A stretch of 41,907 nt of DNA. It comes from Chara braunii (Eukaryota > Streptophyta > Charophyceae > Charales > Characeae). The stretch spans positions 1,338,476 to 1,380,382 of the forward strand of contig BFEA01000331.1 in assembly GCA_003427395.1 (NCBI GenBank), in the 5' to 3' direction. Below, piece after piece: positions 31,091 to 41,907 of the stretch (positions within the stretch are counted from its first letter, which is position 1; each line of letters starts with the position of its first letter). The translations under genes and the position numbers were made by a program. The notes below the pieces were generated by a model, which did not search any database, was not told the origin of the DNA, and saw only the letters and a list, made by a program, of their open reading frames with translations.

Positions 31091-31523
31091 TAATTACTTA
31101 AAGCGACAAAGCTCGTGCTGGGAACCGGACCCAGCGTCCCTTCTGAACAGATATGAACAGATATGAGTAAATATGAGACCAGAAATAAAGAGGATAAAAG
31201 GGATTTGTCTCCTGTGCCTCTTCACCCTGAACGGGCGCCAGATATGCGTGACCATCTAGCACTTCCAGTTTTCCAATCCTCTGAGACTTTCCCCACTGAG
31301 AACCAAGGTCAGCGATCTTTCTGAACTGAAAATTGTGTCTCACAGCCTGAGTCTGATTCCATAGATAATTAACATTCGAGTAACGAGTTAACCTGGCCGG
31401 CGTACCCATATACCGGAAAAATCCGTGTGATTGTCTTTTCGCGTGGGCTGTGTGTGTACCAGTTATCCCCATCCCAGAGGTCGAAAAAGTTGTGGGCAAG
31501 GTCTACTAATCTGGGAACAGGGA
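31091..31523 (-). other. LINE 3' flank, unrecognised
   Basis: An open frame of 133 codons (31098-31499, minus) has no motif. The stretch may be the 3' untranslated region of the adjacent LINE or unrelated DNA. Confidence 0.3.
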
Positions 31524-32960
31524 TCATTCATACCCATACCATGATCTGGGAACTAGACAAAGATTTGGTGGGGGAAAAGGATCAGGGAAGTCTGTCAGGG
31601 GCCTTAATGAGAAGACTGAGTCAACTTCAATCCAATTATTGAAGATCAAGCGACAGTTCCTTAGGGGCCCAGCCTGGTCATTTTCTTGAGCTCCCTCCCA
31701 AACCACCCTCCCTAGCCTCCCTCCCTTGTCCCCTCCAAGCCAGCTTTGGTTAAATGATGTAATATGTTGCATAATTTTTTTTTTTTGTGATAAATGTACT
31801 ATTTTTCCTTTTAGTTTTTCCCATTTAGTAGTAATCTCAGTTTCTATATGTTGCTTAATAGTTTCAGTGAATTGTGGTCCATCAAGACATGCTCCTTCCA
31901 TTTCAAAAGTACATCTTCGTGTCCATATTGCCCAAATAACTGCTTTCCTTCCCACTGTGAATAAGTTAGATGTGAATTCATCAATCTGGTAGGGATTCCA
32001 GGATTCCAAGAGCAACGCCTTCCAATCCCAGGGCCAGGGGGTAGATGTTCCCAAATGTCCCCAAATTCTATCCCACCAACGCCATAGCCAAACTGATACT
32101 GGGCATTGAAGGAAAATGTGCTCTAATAGTCATGCTGTGTAATTTTCTGGTGCATTTCTTTGCCCTGCCGGAGGGAGAGGTCCATTTCCACTCCATCGGG
32201 TCAAAGGGTAGCTGGGTGATTGGGGTGTTTGGGAGGAAGGCCATCCATTTATCCCTGTTTTCTATCACTCTGATACGCGAGAGTTCCTCCTTTTTAAAGA
32301 ATCTTGTTTCTTGCGGCTCAGGTCGATACAATGTGTTGCCATTTCCTATTTTAAATATGTCAACAACCACCGGACCTCTTGGGCAACACACCACATTGCC
32401 AACCTCTCCCTGGCTGCTCGGGATTTGCACCCAATCAGATTCTTGCAAGAGGGGCCCTTTTCTGAGGGTTTTCCACCAACTCAGGGGGATCCTTTCTATT
32501 AGGTCCCCTAGTGCGGTTTTTGACCTATGGCTATGTCGCAATTTCCGTCGGAGCAGATCCAGGTCAATCCAATTCCTTGTGTTTGTGTCCCAGATATCCC
32601 TTATTCGGAGTATGCCCCTTCTCACCCAAACGCGTCAGGGGGAGTCCGTGCAATGAAGAACCCGTCCCCTGGTGTCCACAATTCTTCTATTATCGAAGAG
32701 GGGTTGTCGGAGTATTTCCTCCCATCTTTCTGGTTGGGTTTTGTCAAGCAGTGGGAGTTTCCTCCATGTCCTCAGAAGAGATGGCGAGAAGGGGTCATTT
32801 CGTAAATCCTCTTTTGCCTGCTCCTTTGGGGAAGTTGGGCTCGGTTGTGTGCAATGCCCTCTTGGTATTGGCCAGCCTCCATTTTCTAACCATGAGAGAG
32901 GGATAGTTTCTGGTGTGGTTTCAGGGGCTAGTCGTGCAATTTGTTCCAATGCCAGCCCTT
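31524..32960 (-). pseudogene. LINE ORF2 C-terminal region with a deleted zinc-finger half
   Basis: Contains LENGGWPIPRGHCTQPSPTS, PERWEEILRQPLFDNRR, RIRDIWDTNTRNWIDLDLL, and PLSWWKTLRKGPLLQESDW. After PFDPMEWKWTSP the sequence jumps, in another frame, to EHIFLQCPVSVWLWRWW. Compared with the plus-strand copy (21950-22309) about 300 bases are missing, including the C-x2-C half of the zinc finger. The end, PWPWDWKALLLESWN to TEITTKWEKLK, matches the truncated copy at 30255. Confidence 0.75.
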
Positions 32961-34640
32961 TTCATGGGACGTCAGACCCGAAAAGCAGTCGTATGAGCCA
33001 TTGTAGTGCCAAGGCATTAGATTGTGTGGCCGGGTCGATTATGCCCAGACCCCCTTTGGTTTTTGGCAGGGTTATGGATTGCCATGCAACCCTGCTGATG
33101 ACCTTGTGTTTTTCGTGATCTCCTCTCCACAAAAATGCGGCAATTTGTCGTTGCAAAGAACGGCGGGCTGTTTCATCCAGGGCCCAAATAGCCAATCTGT
33201 ACCACAGAGAGGCAAGCACTACATTGTTTATCACCAGGGAACGTCCCATCAATGAGGTGTGCTTGTCTTTCCATTGTAGCCGTTTTTGCAGCGGTGTTTT
33301 GAGCAGTCCATCGCTATTTTCTAATGGTCTGCCCTCTGCTGTTAGCGCAACCCCCAAGACACAGATGGGGACCTCCTTTGGTACCCATTTGACCCGCGGT
33401 TGGCCTGACTCCTTGATGGTGGATCCACCATCCCAGGGTTTTGTTTCCCCAGTTGATTCTCATGTCTGAGAGCATGCAGAATTTTTCCATCACGTGCTAC
33501 ACCTCGGACATCGATGCATGTGATGCATCCACCATTAGGGTTAAGTCGTCAGCAAACAGGGAGCATACCGGTATTGCTTCTTTCGGGATTGCAGTGACTT
33601 GGATTCTCTTAATATCCTTATGTAGACGTAGGTTTGTCGCCAAGGCTTCCATCATTATTACAAACAGGAAGGGTGCGATTGGGTCGCCTTGGTGGACTGA
33701 CCTCTGGAGGGAGATGGGAGGTGCGAGGTTTCCGTTGACCATAACTCTGGTTGTAGCGTTTTGATGGAGAATTTTCACCCATCGCCTGAAGTGAGGTCCA
33801 AAATTTAGTTTTTCCAAACATTTGTCCAAAAAGGTCCAGTCAACATGGTCGTAGGCCTTTTCAAAATCAATGAAAATAATTGTTGCGCTGTGTTTGGATT
33901 GTCTTGCCAGTTTTATCATCTCGTTGACCAGAAGGATATTATCCTGAATGTTCCTACCCTTTATGAATCTAGTCTGATCAGGGTGGATGATATCTTTCAT
34001 TACCTTATCCATGCGATTGGTCAGTGCCTTTGCCACCATTTTATAGTTTACTGTGAGGAGGGTAATGGGTCTGTAGTTCCTAATGTTTGAGCACTCTCCT
34101 TTTTTATATAATAGTGTTAAGACCCCTTGCCCTACGAGTTCTCCCATTTGTCCAGTTTCCCATAATGTTCGATAGTAATCCATTAGGTCCTGGGATATGA
34201 CCCCCCACATAGATTCCCAGAATTCCTTTGGCAGGCCATCGATGCCTGGAGTCTTGTCCTCCTCCATGAGCATTAGTGCCGTCCATATCTCCTCCTTCGT
34301 AAGGGGCCCTTTCAAAACATCTCTCTGTTGGTCTATGAGTGTTTGAGTGATTGGACGTAGAAAGTCCTCGATTTCGACCTGCCTCTGTGTCGGTGGTGTG
34401 TCCGCGCACTCGGATATGAAGAGGTTTTGATAGAAGTCCCTTGCTATTTTGGTGCACTCCGCTGTTGATGTATACAGCAGTCCTTGCTGTTGGTTAGGGT
34501 CTGCCAATGCCTCTATCGTTGTCCGGTCCACTGTTGTTCTCGCCATAGCAAAAAACCTTGCGTCCATTGCACGTTCCAGTTTTTGTCGGCATGGTTTGCC
34601 ACGGATCCTAATACCTTGCCATCGGTGCTCCATATGACTA
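32961..34640 (-). pseudogene. LINE ORF2 reverse transcriptase domain
   Basis: A 378-codon open stretch (34633-33497) has the full RT core: EEIWTALMLMEEDKTPGIDG, KEFWESMWG, NIRNYRPITLLTVNYKMVAK, IFIDFEKAYDHVDWTFLDKC, QGDPIAPFLF and the catalytic FADDLT near 33555. It ends at a stop (33497) just after the catalytic motif. The thumb-like part continues at 33357-32962 (SLMGRSLVINNVVLASLWYR) in another frame. RT performs target-primed reverse transcription at the nick made by the endonuclease. Confidence 0.85.
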
Positions 34641-35814
34641 GGATCCGGGTTTCTAGTGAGTGTATTTCGTTGGCCACTTCCGCCAACCGGGTATCGTCGC
34701 CCCTACTATCATCTTCTTGCTGCAAAAGTTGTTGTAATTGGTGTTGTAGGTTCAATTCCTCCTTGTGGCGCTGCGCAGCCCGGAGTTTTTAGTACTCATT
34801 GCACTTGCGGCCCAAAAATGATAGGTCGTTGTTGAACCACACTATGTCATCCTGAATCAGGTTTTTTTGTTTTTGCCAAAAGGACCAGGTCTCTTTCCAG
34901 TAGTTTTTGAAGCAGTCCAAGGATAGTAGGGATGTATTGAGTTTGTAAAAACCCCTCCCCTAGTCCGGTTTCTTCCTGAAGGAAAAAATAGCAAGGCACA
35001 TTGCGTGATCAAGACCCGGGTAGGGGTTACGTGGGAAGATTTCAACCACTTGCAAGGCCCCTTGTATTTCTTATGAGATCAGGATCATATCTATTCGTGA
35101 TTTAGATATATGTTCAGAATGATCCCTTCTGTAACATGTGAACCTACGCTGCACAGGGTATCGTAGTCAAAATGAGTCAATAAGGTTGAGCGATTGGGAA
35201 AGGTCTGTGATGATTTTCTCATCGTTCTCCACATACGTCGGGCATGGGGATGGAATTTTCCATTTATCCAGCCAGCGGTCCGGGGCAGCATTAAAATCCC
35301 CAGCCAGGATAATTGGAATACCTCCTGGCAGTTTGGTCCTTAGGTTCTCGAAGAAGATCAGACGTTCCTTTGGTTCGTTTGGGGCGTATACATTAAGGAT
35401 ACAGACCACCTCTATTTCCAGCATTGCCAGCATATAGACCCACCTGCCTTCTTCCTGATCTGTTGCCCAGTTGAGCGGGTCTACCCGTGTTTCGGGGGGT
35501 AGCCATATGGCCACTCCCCCACTACCGGGTTTCGGGGCGTGGGCGCTGTAGGCTCGGTGTGGCCAGATCTCTTTGTGAACATCAGAGTGTTCCGGGCTGT
35601 CCAGGAGGTGGGTTTCTTGAAGACACACTACATCAGGCCAAGTTCTCCCATCCACACCTTTCTGCTGTTCAATTATCGCCTGTCTTTTGGGTAATTTCGC
35701 CGAGGCCAGCCTGTTTACATTTAGGGAGCGTAGATCGAGATACGCTGCCCTCTTAGTTAGTTTCCACTGTTTATCTCGGTTATAGAGCGCTTCAATCACG
35801 TTAACCTCATTCAT
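34641..35814 (-). pseudogene. LINE ORF2 endonuclease domain
   Basis: ORF2 ATG at 35814, 37 bases after the ORF1 stop. The open stretch to 35167 shows LRSLNVNRL, CLQETHLLD, GGVAIWLPPE, LNVYAPNEPKE, LAGDFNAAPDRW and NLIDSF, the first two thirds of an AP-endonuclease-like domain. A stop at 35167 and frame changes break the rest, and the linker to RT (34755-34513, QLQQLLQQEDDS) is partly readable. Confidence 0.8.
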
Positions 35815-35851
35815 TTCTAACCATTCTTATTTGTGATGTAGCGCAATCAGT

Positions 35852-38800
35852 TTATAGAGGTATCCACGACTCAATGCTCAACAATCCTCCGCTTTGCAAT
35901 GTTTTGTTTAGGATTAGCTTCGCCAGGAGGGTAGTGACTTCCGTCTCAGTCCAGATATCACTGGGTTTGATTTTAGCAACTGTATTTTCATGAGTGCGTC
36001 CTGGCTGAACCAGCTGAGGTCCCCACTAATCCCTTGCTTGTATTGAATATAGATGTCCTTGTTAGCAAGTCTCGAGAGGCCATAGGAGATGACCAAGGAG
36101 GAGGAGGCTCCTGCAGGAAACTGATCTCTGATCAGCTGAATGATATCTGATTTAAGGAGGGTGGAGCCTCCTCCCCAGGAGGAAAGGGAAAGGAGGAAAG
36201 ACGAACGCCCTTTAATGGTGACCTCCCCGTGTGTCGCCCTTGACGGCGTGAAGAGGCCAATCTCCCATGATCTTCCGTTGCTCCTAACCGGCAGTAGAGC
36301 CCAGCCTCTGTCCAGTGGACCTTGAGGGGCGCCCCCTTTTTCTAGAAGATGACGCATCTTTTGTCTCCTGCTGGTCAGGTCCGTATCCGGGGGTCTTGGG
36401 GGGGGGGGGGGGGCTTTTCTGCAGTTCCTGCTGCATCTGCTGTTCCTGGCCCTTTGTTGACTGGGGTTTCCATGCCGCCAGCGCCAGGCAGAGGCCTTCC
36501 TCCTCTGCGGGTTCTATTATGCTGTTTTCTTTTCTCCCTTCTTTCTGTGCTCCTTCCCCCCCTTCATTTTTCTTTTTTTCACCTTCCTCCTTTTTTCTTC
36601 CTTCTTTCTCCCCTCCTTCTTCCGTTCCCTGCATTCCGGTGTTTGTTATTTTCTTGTTAGGGGCGTTTTCCATTTTCTGAATATTTCTCACCTCTGCCCC
36701 ATCTGCTCCTGGTTCCGGTGCTTCTCCCTGGGTTTCATTCTTGTCCACCCCTACCCCCTCTTGATCAACCTCACCTATCATCCTTTTGCTGATTTTTCCT
36801 CAGCAGATGGTGGGGTTGAATCATGCTTCAGGGTCTCTCCTGCAGCAGGGGGATCCTCTGGCGGGGGGGGTGTTGGCTTGTCAAGATCCTGTGGCAGACC
36901 TCCTACCAGTTGGAGCGGTCCGGAAGTCTTTTTTCCAGGGCCGTTCTGAGACTTGTGCTGCATTCCAGGAGGGGAATTAATTCCCTGTAGGTAGTATCCC
37001 AAAATTCTTCATTTCGTTTCCCATATTTTACTTGCAGGTTTTCCATCAGCCAATCCACCACTTTCCTCAGCCAATCCTCTTGGGTGCTTGCCTCTTTTTC
37101 CTTCTCCTGTTTTTTGTCATCCTGTGTTTCTCCCAAGTCCGAGGCTTCTGCCATCTCCACCTCCGGGGGGAGAGGCGTTCCGGGTACAGATTCTACTTCC
37201 ATCGGGGATGGCCCAAAGGCTTCCTCCAATGGGTCCGCCAATCGTACTGGCCGCGTTTCTGAGACCGACTCCGATTCCAGCCCCTTGTTCCCCCCCCCCC
37301 CCGAGGTATCCAACAGTCTCCCTGTTGGCAAATAAGCAGCCGATGCCGGACCCCAAGAGGGTTGCCTCTTCTTTTGCTGCAGTTGCCTGTTTTGTGCTTG
37401 TATCGGTGTCCGTGGGGCATGGAGGTCCGGACCAACAGGGGAGGGTGTTTGGTCTGTGATAGATTTTGCCGCGCGTCCCCCCAGTCTGTCCTCTGTTATC
37501 CCAAGCGGTGGCAATGCATGTTTCCTCTCTGTGGGGGGTTTTGCAGGGCATCCCTGTGGTCTGTTTTCCATTGCCTCCCGCGGTGGTGCCCACTCCAGCG
37601 GGGGTCTTGTGAGTCTGCATGGCTCCCCCCTCCCTTCCCAGACCCATCCCTTTGGTTGTCCTTTCTGATCCAGGTCTTCCAAATAGACCCTGCCTTCGTG
37701 GCCGGGGTCAACTGTGTACCACCTGGAGGGTCTGCGGAGGTCGCGTTGGAGGCGACCAGTAGCCATGCTCCTTTTGTTAGGGCGGTGGGGACAGGCTGAT
37801 TCGGTACTCAGATGTCCATAAGCTCTGCACCTGAAACACCAAGGTCTGAACTTATGGGCAGTACGGATTAGATACGTCTTGCCACCCATTCTGAACGACA
37901 CAATGTCATCTATTGAGAATGGTTGATCCTTGGGGAGGTCCAGCGCAAGCATTACGTAGTCGTCCCTCTTTGCCATATATGTTGACCCAGGTCGTAGATA
38001 AATGTGGCTTGTACCTCTACCGGAATATGCCTCAGGTCCACCCATAAGTAGTCCATCATTTGTTCCCTTTTTTCTTCTGGGCTTATCTTTTTTGGTTGCC
38101 ATGGGAGGATACGCACTTCCGATTTTCCCCAGTGGATCCTCTTCCACCCATCCATCCTCAGTTTGTCTTGTGTGAACAGACACAGGATTGTAAAAACGGT
38201 GGACGAAACTGGTTGGATCAGGAAGAACTCCTGGACAGCCTCTTGACTCCCTTTCATCTCCTCCGGACGTTTACAAATCCATTTTATTTTTTCGTTAACC
38301 AATTTTTGTGCCGCCTTCCCATAAAACAACCAGTTGTTGGCATGTGTCACGTATGCTTGATCTCTCGCCTCCAATTTTTCATTTGGGTATGTTTTGATCA
38401 TTGTCTTACGCCCTCCCTGGTCAACCACTTGATTCTGTGCAGGGAGGAGAAAAAGGGTGAGGAAGTATGCTCGGGCGGCCGACAGATTCCGGAGGGGGAT
38501 TTTCAAGTCCTCCACCTCTCCTTGCTGGGGGTTAGTCGGAGATCGTTTGATAGACAGAGTTTTTTCCTGAATTGTGCCCCTCACACGTTGTGCCCATGTG
38601 GGCTTTGCGCCGCCTGTAGTATGATGGGTGTGACTGCTTTCTTGTTGGCTAGCCCGGGCTTCCTCCCTTTTTTCCTCTTCTGTTAGCATTTCTACATCCT
38701 CCTTTATCTCATTTTCCGTCTCATTTCCTTTTATTTCCTGGTCTTCGCTTTCCGCCCCCTGACTTGTGTAAGATGAGACTTATGTGGAACCCATGGTTGT

Positions 38801-39076
38801 TGCTTCAGTCGTTTCCGAGTCAGGGAGGAGTCCGTCTGCTCCAGTCGATACATCTGAGGGTGACACAGACCCCTGGGGCGGTGCAGCTTCCTGATCGTGT
38901 TCAGGTGAGGGCCTGTGTTTCTCCACAGGAAGGGCTGTCTGGGCGAGTGTTTTTTTCCTTTCCCCTGGTCGCCAATACGGGATGGGTGACAGATGGCGGT
39001 GCAAGACATGCCTCATAGCGCCCTGATAAAAGATAAATGAACCCCCTCCCTTCCCTCTTTTGTGTGCCAGCTTCAT
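35852..39076 (-). pseudogene. LINE ORF1 (RNA-binding, gag-like)
   Basis: Begins at ATG 39076 (MKLAHKRGKGGGSF). A single TAA at 38780 interrupts a frame that continues to 37952 (TWAQRVRGTIQ, IPLRNLSAARAYF, VDLRHIPVEVQATF). After a frame change near 37980 come MLALDLPKDQPFSIDDIVSF and the knuckle CFRCRAYGHLSTESAC near 37840, also C-x2-C-x4-H-x6-C. The FGPSPMEVES motif and one FW module (VVDWLMENL..EEFWD, about 37070-36920) follow, then an acidic, low-complexity part and the conserved C-terminal domain (about 36320-35960). Reading past a frame change near 35960 the protein ends in ESWIPL with TAA at 35852. Confidence 0.75.
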
Positions 39077-39090
39077 TTTCGAGATTTCCT

Positions 39091-39590
39091 TAGTCGTCGA
39101 TGATTGTGAGGCAGCACTGATCTGTTGCAGTGTAAGGCAAAACTCGTTGATCTACTCGATCGACCCCTCCTTTTTTCACCCCAGTTGTGTTGTGCCCTGC
39201 GTTTCAATTTTTGTTGGATTAGTTGTGGTCGTCGCTGATTGTGAGACACCACTGTTCTGTTGCACTGTGAGGCGAAAACCTCGTTGATCCACTCGATCAT
39301 CCCCCCTTTTTTCCAGTTGTGTTGTGCTCTATGGCTCAATATTTGTTGGATTAGCTGGATGGCCGCTTTTTTTTTTTTTCCTGAGGCACTCTGTTGCTTG
39401 GGTTACTCCGTTTAATTCTAGTTTTCGCCTTATTCTTATTATTACGGAAGGGGAAAAGAAACAACAGAAACCCCGTTGATCTACTCGATCCACCCCCTCT
39501 TTTTTCCACCCCCGTTGTGTTGTGCTCTGTGCCTCAATATTTGTTGGATTTGTTGGATTAGCTGGATGGCTTTTTTTTTTTTTTGATTCG
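39091..39590 (-). repeat. Degenerate tandem array directly upstream of the LINE
   Basis: Three to four imperfect units. CGTTGATCTACTCGATC recurs at about 39145, 39282 and 39474. GTTGTGTTGTGCTCTG-type and TTTGTTGGATTAGCTGGATGG follow each, and a CTGTTGC..GTGAGGC-like segment precedes each. Unit spacing is about 137 and 192 bases. Position immediately before ORF1 recalls the 5' untranslated monomers of some mammalian L1 elements. The promoter role is inference. Confidence 0.65.
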
Positions 39591-40600
39591 TTACATGAGT
39601 CAATCTGACATTCGTTGCTTGGATTACACCTTTTAACTCTATTTTTTGCCGTATAATTATTTTTATTTTTATTATTTTCTGGCTCGGGGGATCCCAGGGA
39701 GGGGTGTTTCGGAAGGGGAAAGGAAGAAAAAACAAGGGGGGGGGCCAACGTCTTGGTCTCACCAGGGGTTTGCTGTCCTGCTCCCCTTCTGTCTCTCTAC
39801 CTGATCTGCCCCACTCTTCGAGTGTCCCGATCTTCTCCAACGAATCTTCTGTTCCTTTCGCTGTGTGAAGGTCCTCCGCCCTCGTTCGCCTTATCACTCT
39901 CGGTTTGACCTTCCGGTCACTGTTGCTTGCACTTCCCCTCTCTCCCTTTCGCTGTGTGAAGATCCTCTGCCCACATACTCTCTCTCCCTGTCTATCTCGC
40001 CCCCTCCCTCTTGTTCGCCTTGTCTGTCGGTTTGACCTTCCGTTCGCTGTTGATTGCACTTCCCCTCTCTCCCTTCTCTTCCGTATCTATGTTGTTTCTG
40101 CTGCGCTCTGGTGTTGCTGTTGATTGCACTTCCCTTCTCTCCCTTTCACCCCCTCCCTCTTGTTCATCGTTGATTGCACTTCCCTTCTCTCCTTTTCATT
40201 CCCTCCCTCTTGTTCGCCTTATCACCCCTTGATTGGCTTTCTGTTCGCTGCTGATTGCACTTCCCCTCTCCCTTCTCTACCGTTTCTATGCTGTTTCTGC
40301 TGAGCTTTGGTGTGTCACTCCCGTTTCTCCGCTCTCCATTTCGTTTCTCCTGGTATGTCAATCCCGCTTCTCCACTCTTCGCTCTTCGTGCCCACCTCTT
40401 GTCCCGATCCTTCCCAACCAATCTTCAACTCCTTTCGCTGTGTGGGGATCCTCTGCCCACACGCTCTTTCTCACTGCCGTCGGGTACTCTCCGTATAACC
40501 TTCCTTTCCCCGAGCGGCCCTCTCCGTTGCTGATCGCTCTGCCCTCTTTCTCCCTTCTGTTCTGTATCTGTCCGGTTTATGCTGAGGTGTGCTCCCCCCC
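39591..40600. repeat. Pyrimidine-rich degenerate repeats
   Basis: GTTGATTGCACTTCCCCTCT-like words followed by CTCCCTT recur at about 39925, 40050, 40118, 40170, 40251 and 40530 (the last diverged), and CTTTCGCTGTGTG-type words at about 39857, 39948 and 40433. Units are irregular. Long open frames here are compositional. It may extend the array upstream of the LINE or be separate satellite-like DNA. Confidence 0.55.
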
Positions 40601-41005
40601 AGCAAGTGTCCTCTGGTACGTCACTCCCGCTTTTCCACTCTCCGATGGCGTCTCTTGATGTACCGCATCCACGTTAGTGCTTTCCACTGGCTTGTCGTTT
40701 CCCTCCGCGCACTCCGTTTCCTTCGCACACTTTGGCTCTGCCAAAGGCTTCCTCCACTGCGAACTCCACCGGTAGCAGTCGCCGTTCCTACGTGGCAGAC
40801 ACGTCGTTGCGGCTATGGGGTCCTTGCGTGGAACCCTCCTCTCCGAGGGTCAAACCACTGTACGCGTCAGCCTGTGACGCGCCGTGGCTTAGTGCCGATG
40901 TCTCGCCGCGCGTGTGCAAAGCGCTCCAAGCCTCGCTCCGCCTACTCTCCTCATCCACCCCGCGGCTTCTAGTGATTCTTAGAAAAGTGTAAGATAGTAA
41001 TTCCA
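40601..41005. other. Unrecognised GC-richer stretch
   Basis: A plus-strand frame of 127 codons (40589-40972) is Arg- and Pro-rich without motifs. I see no supported gene. Confidence 0.35.
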
Positions 41006-41047
41006 ATGATGATGATAATGATGATGATGATGATGATGATGATGATA

Positions 41048-41082
<35 letters not shown>

Positions 41083-41120
41083 AATGATGATGATGATGAT
41101 GATGATGACGATGATGGTGA
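41006..41120. repeat. (ATG)n trinucleotide microsatellite
   Basis: About 38 near-perfect ATG/GAT units with occasional ATA, ACG and GGT interruptions. Confidence 0.95.
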
Positions 41121-41129
41121 TTAATATAA

Positions 41130-41432
41130 AAAAGAGACTATGCTATATCAACGATTCTAAGCACCTCCTGCAGCCCACAACAGTTTTCCAAAAAGCTCAA
41201 GTATCTAAGGGATTTCCAACAGATCCTTACAAAGCTCACTGAAACTGACTTATTCTCTGACAAACTCAACCAGGCCTCACGCCCCCTAACTGCTAGGTTA
41301 CAGAGCAGCGCGACTCACTCCAGCTCCGGCCAGTGTCGTCCTGTGTCAGCAACCCCCAGCTGTCCTTTAGGATGCCCCCCGCATAGCATCCCCAGATCTC
41401 TCTACAAGGCCTCATGCCCTCACCTTCGATAA
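41130..41432 (+). other. Open stretch without ATG, possible exon
   Basis: One hundred codons open from after TAA 41127 to TAA 41430, reading FSKKLKYLRDFQQILTKLTE in its first half, which looks like an amphipathic helix. There is no ATG and no second copy. It could be a chance frame. Confidence 0.2.
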
Positions 41433-41495
41433 GCTACAGGGCACCACCCCGACTCCGGCCAGCGTCGTTCTGGCATTGGACAGCCATGAATCCTA
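41272..41495. repeat. Diverged tandem duplication, 135-base spacing
   Basis: AGGCCTCACGCCCCC..CTCCGGCCAGTGTCGTCCTG at 41272 is matched by AGGCCTCATGCCCTC..CTCCGGCCAGCGTCGTTCTG at 41407. Confidence 0.7.
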
Positions 41496-41907
41496 AATAT
41501 AACAGTCTAAATCCAGTGCAGCTTCGTACAACCCATCGGCAAACCCTCAGAGACCTGAGAAATTCTTCAAACTACCAAGCATAACAAAAGAAATCCAATC
41601 CAAGAAGCTTCCAAAAGTCACCGCACAGAGAAACTTCCCCCTACCCACTGTCCCATGCTGCCACCACCGAGGAAAACCTCCTCGGCCCCAACCTGGAACA
41701 GACCCCCTCCTCCCCCCCTTCCGCAAAGGCAGCCAATTCCCTCCTAGAGGATACCTTCGCCTTCCCCTTGTCCCTATCTGCCCCCGCCGAGGTTGAAGGC
41801 GACCAACTCTCCCACCCCGGCCCCAGACAAGGACAAACCACAAATCTGCCCCACCCCCGATAGGGCAGCCACCTCCCACCTTGCAGCGCCCTTGTAGAGT
41901 AAGGCTC
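41496..41907. other. Unrecognised, Pro-rich frames in both directions
   Basis: Open frames on both strands (110 codons minus, about 90 codons plus without ATG) result from high C content. No motif seen. Confidence 0.3.

Larger units (their letters stand above)
31524..39076 (-). mobile_element. L1-type LINE, minus strand, better preserved sister copy
   Basis: Same organisation as the plus-strand copy: ORF1 (39076-35852) and ORF2 (35814-31524), with long open stretches for endonuclease and RT. It still carries stops, frameshifts and one internal deletion near 32140. It serves as the reference for reading the more decayed copy at 15263-22661. The upstream side is a tandem array beginning 15 bases from the ORF1 ATG. 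Confidence 0.85.

Noticed and set aside
39591-40658. Several 70-190 codon frames in pyrimidine-rich DNA
   Set aside because: Degenerate repeats with no motifs; openness explained by base composition.
41547-41879. Gly/Arg-rich minus frame of 110 codons
   Set aside because: Opposite a C-rich stretch, no motif; a plus-strand frame there is equally open.

Overview
The window is eukaryotic nuclear DNA from a large, repeat-rich genome. It has A-tailed retroposons, LTR retrotransposons, two L1-type LINEs, trinucleotide microsatellites and no prokaryotic gene organisation. A plant or streptophyte-algal source fits the initiator-Met-like primer site and the L1-type element, but that is inference and the species is not identifiable from the sequence alone. 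Almost everything with coding character is retroelement. The only candidate host gene is an Asn-rich frame at 28838-30076 (minus).

Region by region: (1) 58-9385, minus strand, is a decayed Ty3/gypsy element read from right to left: LTR (9385 to about 6694), primer binding site, gag, protease, RT-RNase H, integrase carrying a PHD-like finger, and a small extra frame whose ATG overlaps the integrase stop. The 3' LTR lies outside the window. (2) 9386-15262 is mostly non-coding: a GC-rich tract, a short A-tailed retroposon, a plus-strand relative of the LTR (about 11800-12533), and a pyrimidine-rich tract. (3) 15263-22661, plus strand, is a heavily mutated L1-type LINE (ORF1 and ORF2). (4) 22905-28563 is bracketed by two single N characters and begins and ends with the same 95 bases. 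It contains a second LTR of the first family, split so that its 5' part is at 22905-23800 and its 3' part at 26920-28563, which is what a circularly permuted contig looks like. Between the two parts lie a tRNA-like sequence, hairpins and a cluster of tRNA-derived SINEs. (5) 28838-30076 minus is the Asn-rich frame. (6) 30255-31090 minus is a truncated LINE 3' end abutting a SINE-like repeat. (7) 31524-39076 minus is a second, better preserved copy of the same LINE family, with a degenerate tandem array directly upstream (39091-39590) and a second repetitive tract beyond it. (8) 40600-41907 is low-complexity and unrecognised sequence with a (GAT)n microsatellite and a diverged 135-base duplication.

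Three observations stand out. First, a small protein frame lies inside the LTR itself (6933-7454 minus). Its counterpart in the opposite-strand LTR (11825-12279) differs mainly at synonymous sites, which suggests past selection on an LTR-encoded protein. Second, the integrase frame carries a PHD-like zinc finger ahead of the HHCC domain. Third, the 22905-28563 block looks like a cyclic assembly unit, either a collapsed LTR element or a real circular molecule. The plus-strand LINE can be compared with its minus-strand sister in the same window, and several of its stop codons fall where the sister has Trp or Gln, pointing to C-to-T type decay.
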